Below, piece after piece: positions 17,721 to 28,521 of a stretch of DNA of 64,000 nucleotides. The notes below the pieces were generated by a model. It had not been told where the DNA came from and did no database searches. It saw nothing but the letters and a program-made list of their open reading frames with translations. Made by a program: the position numbers and the translations under genes. Numbering within the stretch: the stretch's first letter is position 1; each line of letters starts with the position of its first letter. The stretch is taken from NCBI RefSeq assembly GCF_900129035.1, contig NZ_FQTW01000001.1, positions 1 to 64,000 of the forward strand, in the 5' to 3' direction. The stretch comes from Psychroflexus salarius. GTDB lineage: Bacteria > Bacteroidota > Bacteroidia > Flavobacteriales > Flavobacteriaceae.

Positions 17721-19982
17721 CTATACTAAAGTCTTCTCCGACGCATGTTCAACATCACTTAAGCAGAGTTTGAAATCTTCGGAAATCACTGCAAAAAACA
17801 AGTCATCTCTTGTGTTAAAATCGATTTTTATCAGATTTTTAAAATGCACCCAGCCGGTCTTAAAGGCCTTTTTATCGTCAACAGTAACGTTTTCAGTAAG
17901 GACAAATTCAAGTTCATCTAAGCTGTTTTCATCTTTAGCTGAAAGTGCAATTTTCAAATAAAAATCATTTGTAAAACTATTGTCATTAACCAAAGAATAA
18001 GAATAGGTGTATCCCGTTTGTAAAGCCTGAATATCAGACAATACTGCTGAGGCTGTAGGTATGCTACCGGCACCACGACCCTGAAAAAATTGTTCATGCG
18101 CAAATTCTGCATTGACATTTACGGCATTAAATTCATTCTCAACATTATAATTAGAATGGGTTTTTGGCACTACAAACGGAGCTACAAAACCGATGACTTT
18201 ATCTTCAATTTGCTTGGCATAAGAATACAGTTTCAGCTTACTATCGCGATTATTTGCAAAATTGACATGTGCAGGTGCGATGTGTCTAATACCACAATTA
18301 AAAACATCTTGTGGTTTTACACCAACACCAAAAGCATGTTTTAATAAAATAGCCAACTTGTACTTAGCGTCAAAACCATCCACATCCAATGTTGGGTCAG
18401 ATTCTGCAAAGCCCAAATCTTGAGCTTCTAGTAAGGCTTTATCATAAGTTAAACCTTGCGCTGTTCGGCTTAAGATATAATTGGTGGTACCATTACAAAT
18501 ACCCTGAAAACCTTCAATATGGTCACTTTTAAAATAATCTTCGATATTTCTTATGATAGGAATACTGGCACAAACTGAGGCCTCATACAAAAATGCGACC
18601 TGATGTTCTTTCGCCAATTCTATCAATTCATCCAAATGTTCAGCGATGAGTTTTTTGTTGGCAGAAACGACATTTTTACCGAGTTTTAACGCCGACTTTA
18701 CAATGTCGTACGCTGCATCGGCATCATCGATCAATTCCACCACGGTATTGATGTCGTTATCCAATAGAATATCCGAGGACTGATAATAAAAGTGCTGAAC
18801 TGGTAAATCTCTTGATTTGTATTTATCTTTGACCACTATTTTTGTAATTGAGGCATTGATATTTGGGCTTTGTTGAAGGATTTTATAAAATCCCTGTCCT
18901 ACGCACCCGTAACCAAATAGACCTATTGTTGATGTTTTTGTCATTTTATTTGCTGTTTTTAAATTTGAGTTTGAATACTTAAGCCACTCAAAAACTTTTG
19001 AGTTGATTTGTTCGGCTTCCACTAAAAATCCATCATGTCCGTATATAGAATCAATTTCAAGATATTGGGCATTTGGAATATGTTTTGCCAAAAACTGTTG
19101 TTCTTCTGGTTGAAACAATCGATCTGAACATAAGCCAATACAGAGGGTTTTAGCTTCAATTTTTTTTAGAACCTCTTCAACCGATACATTTCCTCGCCCT
19201 AAATTATGGCTGTCCATACTTTTGGTGATGGCATAATACGCAAAAGGACAAAAGCGTTTGACCAGCTTTTCACCTTGATAGTGTTGATAGGATTCGGCAG
19301 AAAAATTTTGAACTGTATCTGATGATTTTTCAATTTGGGTTGAATTATAAATATCAGATGTTCTATAACTCAATAACGCTATGGACCGCGCGGCTTTTAG
19401 TCCTGCTTTTCCACCACCTGTTAAATTCTTTCGAAAACTCTGATCAGCTTCCATTGCTAGTCTTTGGGAGGCGTTAAACGCGATACCCCATGGCGAATGA
19501 AACGCGTTGGTCGCGAGAACACATAAGTGTTGGATTTCCATGGGAAATTCAACAGCCCATTGCAAAGCTTGCTGACCACCTAAAGAGGCCCCAATAAGGA
19601 GATGAATCGTTTGAAGATTTAAGTGTTTAGCGACCAAACGATGCGCCTTAACCATATCCTTTATCGTAATCAACGGAAAATTTTTACGCTGAAATTCTTC
19701 TGGAACTTCAGCTGAACTCGCTCCAGTAGTGCCATAGCAGGAGCCTAAGAAATTTGGGCAAACAATAAAATACTTGTCAGGATCTAAAAGACGGCCAGGA
19801 CCAAACATTTCTGGCCACCAGTCATGAACTTCTGCACTAGCAGTTAATGCATGACAGACCCAAATCACATTGGATTTTTCTGCATTCACCTGACCGTAAG
19901 TCCTAAAAGCCACGTTCACCTGAGGTAGCACTATACCGCTTTCCAGTTTAAAGTTTTCTGTATGAATTTGTTTTATGGACAT
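17721..19982 (-). CDS. metX: Fusion of homoserine O-acetyltransferase and homoserine dehydrogenase
   Basis: 753 residues made of two complete enzymes. Residues 1-335 are MetX, an alpha/beta hydrolase with the nucleophile Ser133 in GASLGG and the probable Asp287 and His316 of the triad. Residues 347-753 are homoserine dehydrogenase: Rossmann GxGxxG at GLFGYGCVGQGF, SANKK, EASVCASIPIIR, and the GICNGTTNYILS and FAESDPTLDVDG signatures. There is no aspartokinase and no ACT domain. Together the halves make homoserine from aspartate semialdehyde and acetylate it. The linker (residues 336-346) is polar and A-rich at DNA level, and an internal ATG at 18942-18944 sits where a free-standing dehydrogenase would begin, so the fusion looks like loss of a stop codon between two genes. 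It follows metY by 11 bases. Confidence 0.92.
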   Translation of the reverse strand: MSIKQIHTENFKLESGIVLPQVNVAFRTYGQVNAEKSNVIWVCHALTASAEVHDWWPEMFGPGRLLDPDKYFIVCPNFLGSCYGTTGASSAEVPEEFQRKNFPLITIKDMVKAHRLVAKHLNLQTIHLLIGASLGGQQALQWAVEFPMEIQHLCVLATNAFHSPWGIAFNASQRLAMEADQSFRKNLTGGGKAGLKAARSIALLSYRTSDIYNSTQIEKSSDTVQNFSAESYQHYQGEKLVKRFCPFAYYAITKSMDSHNLGRGNVSVEEVLKKIEAKTLCIGLCSDRLFQPEEQQFLAKHIPNAQYLEIDSIYGHDGFLVEAEQINSKVFEWLKYSNSNLKTANKMTKTSTIGLFGYGCVGQGFYKILQQSPNINASITKIVVKDKYKSRDLPVQHFYYQSSDILLDNDINTVVELIDDADAAYDIVKSALKLGKNVVSANKKLIAEHLDELIELAKEHQVAFLYEASVCASIPIIRNIEDYFKSDHIEGFQGICNGTTNYILSRTAQGLTYDKALLEAQDLGFAESDPTLDVDGFDAKYKLAILLKHAFGVGVKPQDVFNCGIRHIAPAHVNFANNRDSKLKLYSYAKQIEDKVIGFVAPFVVPKTHSNYNVENEFNAVNVNAEFAHEQFFQGRGAGSIPTASAVLSDIQALQTGYTYSYSLVNDNSFTNDFYLKIALSAKDENSLDELEFVLTENVTVDDKKAFKTGWVHFKNLIKIDFNTRDDLFFAVISEDFKLCLSDVEHASEKTLV

Positions 19983-19993
19983 TAAATTTAGTT

Positions 19994-21367
<1,374 letters not shown>

Positions 21368-21380
21368 TTAAGACCGTAAA

Positions 21381-21411
21381 ATGCGTTGCTAGATGGTTAT
21401 TAGCAACTCAT
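21381..21411 (-). terminator. Attenuator-like hairpin overlapping the leader peptide stop
   Basis: On the minus strand ATGAGTTGCTA pairs with TAGCAACGCAT (ten pairs and one mismatch) and is followed by TTTACGG. The 5' arm contains the last sense codons ATG AGT TGC and part of the stop of the leader ORF, so a ribosome there would block the stem. The U-run is short, so termination strength is uncertain. Confidence 0.5.
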
Positions 21412-21525
21412 GCGCATTCGCATGAAACTACAGTCTGCGAATGGTTTTAAAAATAGAATAATAGAAATATGATCAGTTGAAAGTACTGATAATAATCGGC
21501 ATTTGAGATTAAGAGTGTTTTTCAT
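21400..21525 (-). CDS. Met/Cys leader peptide of the metY operon (candidate)
   Basis: A 41-codon ORF starting ATG at 21523-21525, right after the riboswitch, and ending in the codons ATG CGA ATG CGC ATG AGT TGC TAA, that is MRMRMSC. Three alternating Met codons and a Cys codon at the very end, placed within two adjacent hairpins, are what a translational attenuator for sulfur amino acids would need. The rest of the peptide shows no known domain. A longer frame to 21636 would begin inside the riboswitch core and is not accepted. That it is translated is inference. Confidence 0.55.
   Translation of the reverse strand: MKNTLNLKCRLLSVLSTDHISIILFLKPFADCSFMRMRMSC
21415..21443 (-). promoter_or_regulatory. 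Leader hairpin formed by Met codons
   Basis: CATTCGCA and TGCGAATG pair perfectly (8 bp) around a 13-base loop. On the minus strand the 3' arm carries the codons ATG CGA ATG of the leader ORF. It lies directly before the attenuator-like hairpin at 21381-21411, so the two could compete or be melted together by a stalled ribosome. Confidence 0.5.
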
Positions 21526-21534
21526 CGCTAAACT

Positions 21535-21676
21535 TTTATATTTTTTGAATGCACTATTGCTTTCAAATCTGGAATTGGCACCGATTTTCCAATATTGAAA
21601 TACATCAATACTTATAGTGGGTTGCCAGAGGGTCATCGAGCCAGTCTCTCACCTCATTCTTTATAAAATTTGCGAT
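21535..21676 (-). promoter_or_regulatory. SAM-I riboswitch (S-box)
   Basis: The minus strand contains the S-box core: GAGGTGAGAGACTGGCTCGATGA, then CTCTGGCAACC, a variable P3 arm, and GGTGCCAATTCC followed by a P4 hairpin (TTTGAAAGCAATAGTGCATTCAAA). P1 forms between GAATG (near 21656) and CATTC (near 21547), extended by A/T pairs. The SAM-I class senses S-adenosylmethionine and turns off methionine synthesis genes. The metY and metX-hom genes downstream fit this. The expression platform is the region with the leader ORF and hairpins. Confidence 0.93.
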
Positions 21677-21694
21677 TACTCACAAATTGGGATG

Positions 21695-21727
21695 CAAATA
21701 TATTAACAAATAAAATAGAATTCCAAA
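21695..21727 (-). promoter_or_regulatory. Promoter of the riboswitch-metY-metX transcript
   Basis: On the minus strand TTTG (-33) and TATATTTG (-7) are separated by 21 bases, matching the Bacteroidota promoter consensus TTTG and TAnnTTTG. The expected start of the RNA is a few bases ahead of the riboswitch P1 stem. Confidence 0.65.
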
Positions 21728-21865
21728 TAAATATAATATCTTTTGGGATAATGCGATCAATAAAATGTTTACAGCAATATCTAAACTAGTATTGTTAGAC
21801 ATAGAAGTGATCAACTCATGTTCAAAATTTTTAATATAAGTTGAAGTTTGGTGACTTTATTTCAA

Positions 21866-23872
21866 CTAGTCTTGATGTTCAACTTTTTCTTGTAGCATTT
21901 TCAACTCATCACGAAAACGTGCTGCTTCCATAAAGTCAAGTTCTTTAGCCGCATTTTCCATTGCTTTACGTACCTTCTTTATTCTAGATTTAATTTCAGT
22001 AGTTGAATAATTTTCGGCTGCTTCTTCTGCTGCAGCTAAAGTAGGTGTTTCTACAGGATCGTATTCTTTTGATTTTGTGCGTTGTCCAAAAACACTATCA
22101 ATCGATTTAATCAGGGCTTTCGGTGTGATGTTATTTTTCTTATTATAATTAATTTGCTTATTCCGGCGGTATTCTGTTTCATCGATGGTTTTTTGCATGC
22201 TTTCAGTAACTTTATCTGCATATAAAATGGCGCGACCTTCGAGGTGTCTAGCTGCTCTACCAATCGTTTGGGTTAAAGTTCTATTACTGCGTAAAAAGCC
22301 TTCTTTATCGGCATCTAAAATCGCCACAAGTGAGACTTCAGGTAAATCTAGACCTTCACGTAAAAGGTTGACGCCAACCAAGACATCAAAAACACCTTTT
22401 CGTAAATCAGACATAATTTCAACACGTTCTAAAGTGTCGATATCACTATGGATATAACGTGTTTTAATATCAACCCGCATCAGATATTTAGTCAATTCTT
22501 CTGCCATACGCTTGGTTAAAGTCGTTACCAAAACACGTTGATTTTTTTTAACGCGATGATCAATTTCATCGATTAAATCGTCAATTTGGTTTTCACTAGG
22601 TCTTACTTCAATTTCAGGATCGAGCAGTCCTGTTGGACGTATGACTTGTTCTACATATACACCACCACTTTTTTGAAGTTCGTAATCTGCTGGTGTTGCA
22701 CTCACATAAATCACTTGATTTTGGAGTGCTTCAAATTCTTCTAATTTAAGTGGTCGATTATCTAAGGCTGCAGGTAATCTAAAGCCATATTCAACTAAAT
22801 TTTCTTTACGTGAACGGTCGCCACCATACATAGCGCCAACTTGTGGGATGGTAACATGGCTTTCATCAACTAACATTAAATAATCGTCTGGAAAATAGTC
22901 TAATAAGCAGAATGGCCTTGTCCCTGGATTCCGGCCATCTAGGTAACGTGAATAATTTTCAATTCCTGAGCAATACCCTAATTCTTTTATCATTTCAAGA
23001 TCAAAATTAGTACGCTCTTCAATCCGTTTGGCTTCAAGTGGTTTACCTATTTCTTGAAAATACTCAATTTGTTTTCCTAAATCGATAGCAATTTGATCAA
23101 TGGCTTGATTTAATACATCTGGAGAAGTGACAAAGATATTAGCCGGATAAATATTTAGTTTATCATATTTTGTAAAAATTTCATTGGTTTGTGGGTCAAA
23201 AGCTTCAATATCTTCAATCTCATCACCAAAAAAATGTACACGGTAAGCATGATCGGCATAACCAGGGTAAATGTCCAATGTGTCACCTTTGATTCTGAAA
23301 TTACCACGATTAAATTGAACTTCTGTTCTAGAATATAAACTTTGAACTAAACGCTGTAAAAATTGGGTTCTTGAAATAACTTGATCAACTTCAATAGAAA
23401 TAACATTTTTTTGAAATTCAGCTGGATTACCAATTCCATATAAACAACTGACTGACGCGACAACCAAAACATCTCGACGACCTGATAGAAGTGAAGATGT
23501 TGTGCTTAACCTCAGTTTCTCGATATCTTCATTGATGGATAAATCCTTTTCGATATAAGTTCCTGTAGATGGAATAAAAGCTTCGGGTTGATAATAGTCA
23601 TAATACGAAACAAAATATTCAACGGCGTTATCAGGAAAAAAAGCTTTGAATTCAGCATATAATTGAGCAGCAAGCGTTTTGTTATGGGCTAAAACCAATG
23701 TGGGCTTCTGAACTTTTTCAACAACATTGGCCATACTAAAAGTTTTACCAGAACCCGTTACACCCAATAATGTTTGGTACTGTTCATTAGATTTAATGGC
23801 TTTAACAAGCTGTTCAATGGCCTTAGGTTGATCTCCTGTCGGCTTATAATCTGATTGTAAGTTAAATTTCAA
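21866..23872 (-). CDS. uvrB: Excinuclease ABC subunit B
   Basis: 668 residues, DNA damage verification subunit of nucleotide excision repair. It begins KFNLQSDYKPTGDQPKAI, has Walker A GVTGSGKTFSM, the beta-hairpin region YYDYYQPEAFIPSTGTYIEKD, VDESHVT, the helicase motif VGVNLLREGLDLPEVSLVAILDADKEGFLR and QTIGRAAR. The C-terminal UVR domain that binds UvrC is present (FMEAARFRDELKML). The start is TTG at 23870-23872, as the family begins exactly there. uvrA is at 50437-53226, so the uvr genes are unlinked. Confidence 0.97.
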   Translation of the reverse strand: MKFNLQSDYKPTGDQPKAIEQLVKAIKSNEQYQTLLGVTGSGKTFSMANVVEKVQKPTLVLAHNKTLAAQLYAEFKAFFPDNAVEYFVSYYDYYQPEAFIPSTGTYIEKDLSINEDIEKLRLSTTSSLLSGRRDVLVVASVSCLYGIGNPAEFQKNVISIEVDQVISRTQFLQRLVQSLYSRTEVQFNRGNFRIKGDTLDIYPGYADHAYRVHFFGDEIEDIEAFDPQTNEIFTKYDKLNIYPANIFVTSPDVLNQAIDQIAIDLGKQIEYFQEIGKPLEAKRIEERTNFDLEMIKELGYCSGIENYSRYLDGRNPGTRPFCLLDYFPDDYLMLVDESHVTIPQVGAMYGGDRSRKENLVEYGFRLPAALDNRPLKLEEFEALQNQVIYVSATPADYELQKSGGVYVEQVIRPTGLLDPEIEVRPSENQIDDLIDEIDHRVKKNQRVLVTTLTKRMAEELTKYLMRVDIKTRYIHSDIDTLERVEIMSDLRKGVFDVLVGVNLLREGLDLPEVSLVAILDADKEGFLRSNRTLTQTIGRAARHLEGRAILYADKVTESMQKTIDETEYRRNKQINYNKKNNITPKALIKSIDSVFGQRTKSKEYDPVETPTLAAAEEAAENYSTTEIKSRIKKVRKAMENAAKELDFMEAARFRDELKMLQEKVEHQD

Positions 23873-23957
23873 GTTATTTTTTTTACGAAAATAGCTTGAG
23901 GATTTATGACCACCAAAGAATCAATTGGCTTTTAACCCTAAATTAATGCTTTTAGAT

Positions 23958-26285
23958 CTAGCGTTTTAAGGTCAAATGACTAGTATAAGTTTGGCCATCT
24001 TTAAACTCTACAACATACCAATAATCTCCGCTAGGTAACGAATTTCCGTTAAAAACACCATTCCATGAGGTGTTTGACGAATCAAGTCTTGCTAAACGTT
24101 TCCCATAGCGGTCAAAAATTTGTATAAATTTAATTTGTTCGCGTTGTGCTTGAGGACCATTTACTTCCCATACATCATTATAACCATCATTATTTGGTGT
24201 GAAAAATTGCGGGAAATCGATGACTTGAAATTCTAATGAAGTTAAACCACATCCATTTTTATCACGAACAAAAATTGTATTTTGAGCTGCAGAAACTTCA
24301 AATAAGTTAGAATCTTTAAATGCAGAGGTATTAAGTGCATATTCATAATCACCAACACCTTCAGCAATAATTTCAACCTCAAAATTTTCAGGCGTTCCTG
24401 TAAGGTTATAAGAAATTGAAGCTGTTTCTGAAACAAGTACGTTGAAGGTTTGCGTAACAAAACACTCTGAAAGGCTTTCTGGGTTTGAAATTTCAACCGT
24501 ATAACTTCCTGATTCATCAACTAGAATAGTTGGAGTAGTTGCACCTGTTGACCAGTTATAATTGAAGTTATTCATTTCATTTTCTAGAGAAGGTACTAAT
24601 TCGATTTGTGAAGATTCGTTTAAACAAAGAAAAGTTTCAGTTTGAGGTTCTGATAAATCAGGAATTTCAGTAGAACTTAAAATGACTTCAACTGTAGCTG
24701 TGCAATTGTAAAAATTTTGAATCCTAGCAAAAATTGAAGTTGATGTGTCATGAGGTAAGGATAAGTTTGTTTCAGAAATTTCATTTATGTTATTAGCGGC
24801 ATCGGTTTGTGTGTTAAATAAACTGATGTTTGAATTATTAGGTAGGTTGTTATTGATTTCTACTCTTGAAATAAGCTCACTTACATTGAACACAATTTGA
24901 TCATTTTCAATCTTACAAGTTGAAACTTCCAAGCTCGGAAGAGTTGTAGGATTGATATTTAAGTTTAGATTTAAAACTGTTTGGCATCCAGCTTCATTTT
25001 GAACTGCGACAAAAAGTTGCGTATTTGTTAAAACTTCATAATTTTGGGTGTTTTGAATTGGGCTTTGAAGTAAAATAGCATCATTTAGAGATGTATAAAA
25101 CCCATTACTTAAAAGGTTTAATTGGTTTATTTCAGGGAATATAAGCTCTAAGTTAAAACGAGTTAGGCCGGTTTCGGCTTCACATTGCGTAATGATTAAA
25201 TCATCATAATTATTAGGATTAATAAATTCAACTTCAATGCTATCTGAAGCACTACAACCATTAGCTAATTCAACATTTACGCTATAAGATCCAGCGCCAA
25301 AATCAGCTTGTGAGATTTCTAAATCTAAACTGTTTTCATTCTGTGTAATTTCAGTGTCTTCATAGAACCAAGTAATATTATTTCCAGCTTGTTCTTCAGG
25401 TAAGCTTAATGTAAATACATCACCTTCACAGAGCGCATTATTTCCTGTTAAGTCTTGACCTAAATCAGCTCCTATGTTAAAACTATTAGCTTCAATAAAT
25501 ACGGCAGAATCGTATCTGTAATTTGTTTCATCAGCAATTACCAGTTTAATATCGTAGGTTTGGTTGGCAATAACATTTGCATTAGCGGTTAAAACTGCTG
25601 TTCTACCGTTAAAATTAGTAGGTGCATTAGTGTTGTTAAATTGACCGAAATATTCTTCATTTTCAGCTGGGCAGCCATTATTTCCGGGAATTTCAGGATG
25701 AACAGAAGTGACTAAAACTGGCTCATTTGTACCAGGAATAACAGCAATGTTTTCAAATTGAGCTTGAGTGTTTGCTGGTTTAATTAAAAAGGCAAAAGCA
25801 TCAGAATAAATACAAGTGTTAGGATCACCTTCTTGATATTCTTCAGAGGCAAAAATGTACCGAAAGCTTAGGTTTGTTGCTTTAGGTGTAAATTGAAACT
25901 CAAAAACAGTCGCATTTGTTGTTTCTCCAGGACTTAATCCTACAGCATTTTCTAAATCACTATCGCCAACCCAATTATCATCATTACCATCATCGCTTAA
26001 ATTATCGTTAGGGCCATCAACATTGCTCAGTTGACCAGTTGAAAGGACAAGTCCGCTTTCAAAAGGAAAACCAGAATTATTTGATTCGAAAAAGCCGAAT
26101 GTTTTAGCGTTTGGAAAGTTACCGCTTCTTGTATTTGTAATTAGAATATCTTCAACACATTCTGTATCTCCAAACAAAACTGTTTCAACTAGTTCTTGCT
26201 CAGAATAAAAGTTTGGAGCTGTTGTTACATACTGAGCTTGCATGCTCAAAGCGCTTAATAAAAGCAAACAAAAAATGTATTTCAA
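23958..26285 (-). CDS. Choice-of-anchor L protein with T9SS type B sorting tail
   Basis: 775 residues. A signal peptide (1-17) is followed by a choice-of-anchor L domain (about 25-270) with TFGFFESNNSGFPFESGLVLSTG and FRYIFASEEYQEGDPNTC, then Ig-like or PKD-like repeats with paired Cys (270-660). The last 85 residues are the gliding-motility-type tail: FFTPNNDGYNDVWEV, IQIFDRYGK, W-GVFNG, SGDYWYVVEF and a basic end LTLKR. It should be exported by the type IX system to the surface or released. The start is TTG at 26283-26285. It is the last of four leftward secreted-protein genes. Confidence 0.9.
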   Translation of the reverse strand: MKYIFCLLLLSALSMQAQYVTTAPNFYSEQELVETVLFGDTECVEDILITNTRSGNFPNAKTFGFFESNNSGFPFESGLVLSTGQLSNVDGPNDNLSDDGNDDNWVGDSDLENAVGLSPGETTNATVFEFQFTPKATNLSFRYIFASEEYQEGDPNTCIYSDAFAFLIKPANTQAQFENIAVIPGTNEPVLVTSVHPEIPGNNGCPAENEEYFGQFNNTNAPTNFNGRTAVLTANANVIANQTYDIKLVIADETNYRYDSAVFIEANSFNIGADLGQDLTGNNALCEGDVFTLSLPEEQAGNNITWFYEDTEITQNENSLDLEISQADFGAGSYSVNVELANGCSASDSIEVEFINPNNYDDLIITQCEAETGLTRFNLELIFPEINQLNLLSNGFYTSLNDAILLQSPIQNTQNYEVLTNTQLFVAVQNEAGCQTVLNLNLNINPTTLPSLEVSTCKIENDQIVFNVSELISRVEINNNLPNNSNISLFNTQTDAANNINEISETNLSLPHDTSTSIFARIQNFYNCTATVEVILSSTEIPDLSEPQTETFLCLNESSQIELVPSLENEMNNFNYNWSTGATTPTILVDESGSYTVEISNPESLSECFVTQTFNVLVSETASISYNLTGTPENFEVEIIAEGVGDYEYALNTSAFKDSNLFEVSAAQNTIFVRDKNGCGLTSLEFQVIDFPQFFTPNNDGYNDVWEVNGPQAQREQIKFIQIFDRYGKRLARLDSSNTSWNGVFNGNSLPSGDYWYVVEFKDGQTYTSHLTLKR

Positions 26286-26305
26286 TACTTTATTTTTAGG
26301 GGTGG

Positions 26306-26313
26306 CAAAGTTA
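26306..26313 (-). promoter_or_regulatory. Bacteroidota -7 element for the choice-of-anchor gene
   Basis: TAACTTTG on the minus strand matches TAnnTTTG and lies about 20 bases before the TTG start at 26285. It suggests this gene has its own promoter and is not only read from the upstream genes. No -33 box was recognised. Confidence 0.4.
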
Positions 26314-26352
26314 ATTAATGATTAAGACTTATAGATAAAGTCTAGGTTTGAT

Positions 26353-28110
26353 TTAACGTTTTAAAGTGAAATTACCTTTTAAAATTAGGCCTGATTGAAG
26401 TTGTATTACATACCAATAGTCATTTGCAGGCATTGGCTGACCATTGAAAGTTCCATCCCAACCTTTGCTATCTTGCGAAAAGCTAGTGATATGCTTACCG
26501 AAACGATCGAATACTTGGATGTAATCTATTCTGATATCAGTTTTTACGATACCTTTAAGCTGCCAAAAATCATTTATACCATCATTATTAGGTGTAAAAA
26601 AATCTTTAACACCTAAAATGGCGACGCTATTTTTTTGAGTCCCACAACCGTTTTTATCACGCACAAATACATCATAAACGCCAGGCGCTAGATTTTCAAA
26701 AAGAGGCTCATCTTGAAAATCAAACGCATAATCTAGTGCGTATTCATAATCGCCTAAGCTTTCAGCCGCTAGAATTATTGAAATTGAATTATTTTCTTGT
26801 GTGGTGTCTTCAATTTCAAAGCCAAAAGAAGCGATATTAGATTCAATAACTTCGTCTGACTTAGAAGAAGAACAACCCGTTAAATTATTTGTGACTGTTA
26901 GGGTATAAGTTCCGCCTTGATTTATATCTATGTCTGGCGTGGTTTCACCATTACTCCAGCTAAAAGAATAATTGTCTTGCTCATCTAAAGGTATTCCTGA
27001 ATTTAATTGAATTGTTTCAGGAAAATCTTCTTGGCAATAAATAAGTGATTCACCTTCAGATTCAATTATTGGTTTAGATGTTACCTTTAAATCTAGCGCA
27101 ACAACACTAGCACAAGTTGAAGCTGAATTTACCCTTACATAAACCGTTTGATTATAAGCTTGAGAATTGGTATAAGTCGAATTTACTAATTCTTCTGCAT
27201 TTTCATTAATAGCAGCTTCTTCAGATAAATAGTATGAAAAACTAGCCTCGTTTGTATTTGAAAAAATTGATTCATTTACTTCTTGTAAATTAAATTCAGC
27301 TAATCCTGTTTCTGTTTCAATTTCGCACTCTACTAAAGCCGATGGTTCATTTATTTGAATGTAAGGTATATAAACTAAATTAAACTCCTGTGTGGTTAAA
27401 TCGTTTCCAAAATTATCTTGTGGTGTTACTGTGTAAACGCCTTCTTGAATAACCTCTAAGACAGGTGTATTTGAATTTTCTAACTCAATAGTGCTGTTAC
27501 CATTGTTTAATTCCCAAACGTAATTCACAGCCTCATTTGTTGTTGCATCTAAGCTAACAACTTCATCTTCGCAAGCTTCAATTACATTTAAAATGCTGCA
27601 ATCTGTTGCACCTATGCCAGAAGTTTGGTTTAATAAAATACTTCCTGAAACGCCTTCAAAATTGGTGATGAGCATGATATAAAATTCGCCTGTTTGCGCG
27701 TTAGAAATGCTCGCAAATTCTGTTGCAGATGCTGAGTAACTACATGCAATAATGTCGTTTAAAGGCGGCGTATTTTCTTCACAAACATCTAAATTATCGT
27801 ATGGTCCCCATAATGCAAAATCTACGTCTAAAAGGGCGCCAATTGGATTGCCGTTATCATCAAATCCACCTGAAGACTGTATTATTTCGAAATTTAGATT
27901 ACCAGGGTCGTCAATTTGGATGTAAAACCAAGCTGGATTAGGTGTAGAACCTAAACAATCGACTGATCCAAATCCATTATCTCCAGTTGTGTTTGAAAAA
28001 ACTAAAGAAGAATCGCCAGCACAAAATGGTTCTGGGCTGCTACAAACAGGGCTTTGAGAATACGAAAAACAACTAATGATAAAACATGTATAAATTATAA
28101 CTTTTCGCAT
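26353..28110 (-). CDS. Secreted protein with T9SS type B sorting tail
   Basis: 585 residues: signal peptide (1-18), an N-terminal beta-sandwich with CSSPEPFCAGDSSLVFSNTTG and a jelly-roll-like region that follows (to about 165), Cys-containing Ig-like repeats (about 165-430), and the type B tail (FFTPNNDGINDFWQL, YIQVFDRFGKHI, GWDGTFNG, NDYWYVIQL, FTLKR). The last 220 residues closely match those of the protein encoded at 28522-31098. Gene order and 3-base spacing with the small secreted protein upstream suggest one transcript. Ligand unknown. Confidence 0.88.
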   Translation of the reverse strand: MRKVIIYTCFIISCFSYSQSPVCSSPEPFCAGDSSLVFSNTTGDNGFGSVDCLGSTPNPAWFYIQIDDPGNLNFEIIQSSGGFDDNGNPIGALLDVDFALWGPYDNLDVCEENTPPLNDIIACSYSASATEFASISNAQTGEFYIMLITNFEGVSGSILLNQTSGIGATDCSILNVIEACEDEVVSLDATTNEAVNYVWELNNGNSTIELENSNTPVLEVIQEGVYTVTPQDNFGNDLTTQEFNLVYIPYIQINEPSALVECEIETETGLAEFNLQEVNESIFSNTNEASFSYYLSEEAAINENAEELVNSTYTNSQAYNQTVYVRVNSASTCASVVALDLKVTSKPIIESEGESLIYCQEDFPETIQLNSGIPLDEQDNYSFSWSNGETTPDIDINQGGTYTLTVTNNLTGCSSSKSDEVIESNIASFGFEIEDTTQENNSISIILAAESLGDYEYALDYAFDFQDEPLFENLAPGVYDVFVRDKNGCGTQKNSVAILGVKDFFTPNNDGINDFWQLKGIVKTDIRIDYIQVFDRFGKHITSFSQDSKGWDGTFNGQPMPANDYWYVIQLQSGLILKGNFTLKR

Positions 28111-28113
28111 AGC

Positions 28114-28518
28114 TTATTGTTTAGTAGGGTAAATTTTAATAAGCTGTTTTGATTTTGAGTAATAATAGAAGACTGTTTGGTCATTATAAATATCCATTTT
28201 GTAAAGAAAAGGGTTGAATAGAGAAGGTTCTAAATAATCTGGTAAACTAGCACCTAATTTTTTATTATAAGTATTGATTTTATGTAAATTTTCAAAATTA
28301 TCGTGCTTTATGGATGGTCTTTCTACATTATTAATAATAAAAACCCTTTTTAATAATGCTTTTTTGTTTTTTAGGTGAACAGGATTCGAAAAAACGATTG
28401 TTTCTGATTGTTCTAAATATACTTCGTTAATGTACTTATTAAAGTTTGAGCTGTTAAGAGGTATTTCTTGAGAATTCATGAAAAACGAGGCGAATAATGC
28501 TGTAATTAAAAGCTTCAT
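28114..28518 (-). CDS. Small secreted protein of unknown function
   Basis: 134 residues, not recognised. The N-terminus (MKLLITALFASFFMNSQE) looks like a short signal peptide. The rest is Asn/Tyr/Lys-rich with no cysteines and ends YYYSKSKQLIKIYPTKQ. It sits three bases from both neighbours, sandwiched between two large T9SS genes, so it is probably cotranscribed with them and may act with them at the surface, for example as a periplasmic or outer-membrane partner. That role is only an inference from context. Confidence 0.75.
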   Translation of the reverse strand: MKLLITALFASFFMNSQEIPLNSSNFNKYINEVYLEQSETIVFSNPVHLKNKKALLKRVFIINNVERPSIKHDNFENLHKINTYNKKLGASLPDYLEPSLFNPFLYKMDIYNDQTVFYYYSKSKQLIKIYPTKQ

Positions 28519-28521
28519 GAG

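Noticed and set aside
17721-19982. Reading metX-hom as two genes with a sequencing error
   Set aside because: The frame is continuous, the linker has no stop or homopolymer that suggests an error, and both halves are full length. Resequencing is still named as a check.
21526-21636. Longer version of the metY leader ORF starting inside the riboswitch
   Set aside because: It would begin in the P2/P3 region of the S-box, where sequence is constrained by RNA structure. The ATG at 21523-21525 lies just after the aptamer and is the better start.
28120-28133. A perfect TTTAGTAGGGTAAA on the plus strand
   Set aside because: It lies in the coding end of the leftward small secreted gene (KIYPTKQ), and no plus-strand gene follows for several kilobases. 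I treat it as chance or at most a decoy, but it weakens the box hypothesis and is mentioned there.
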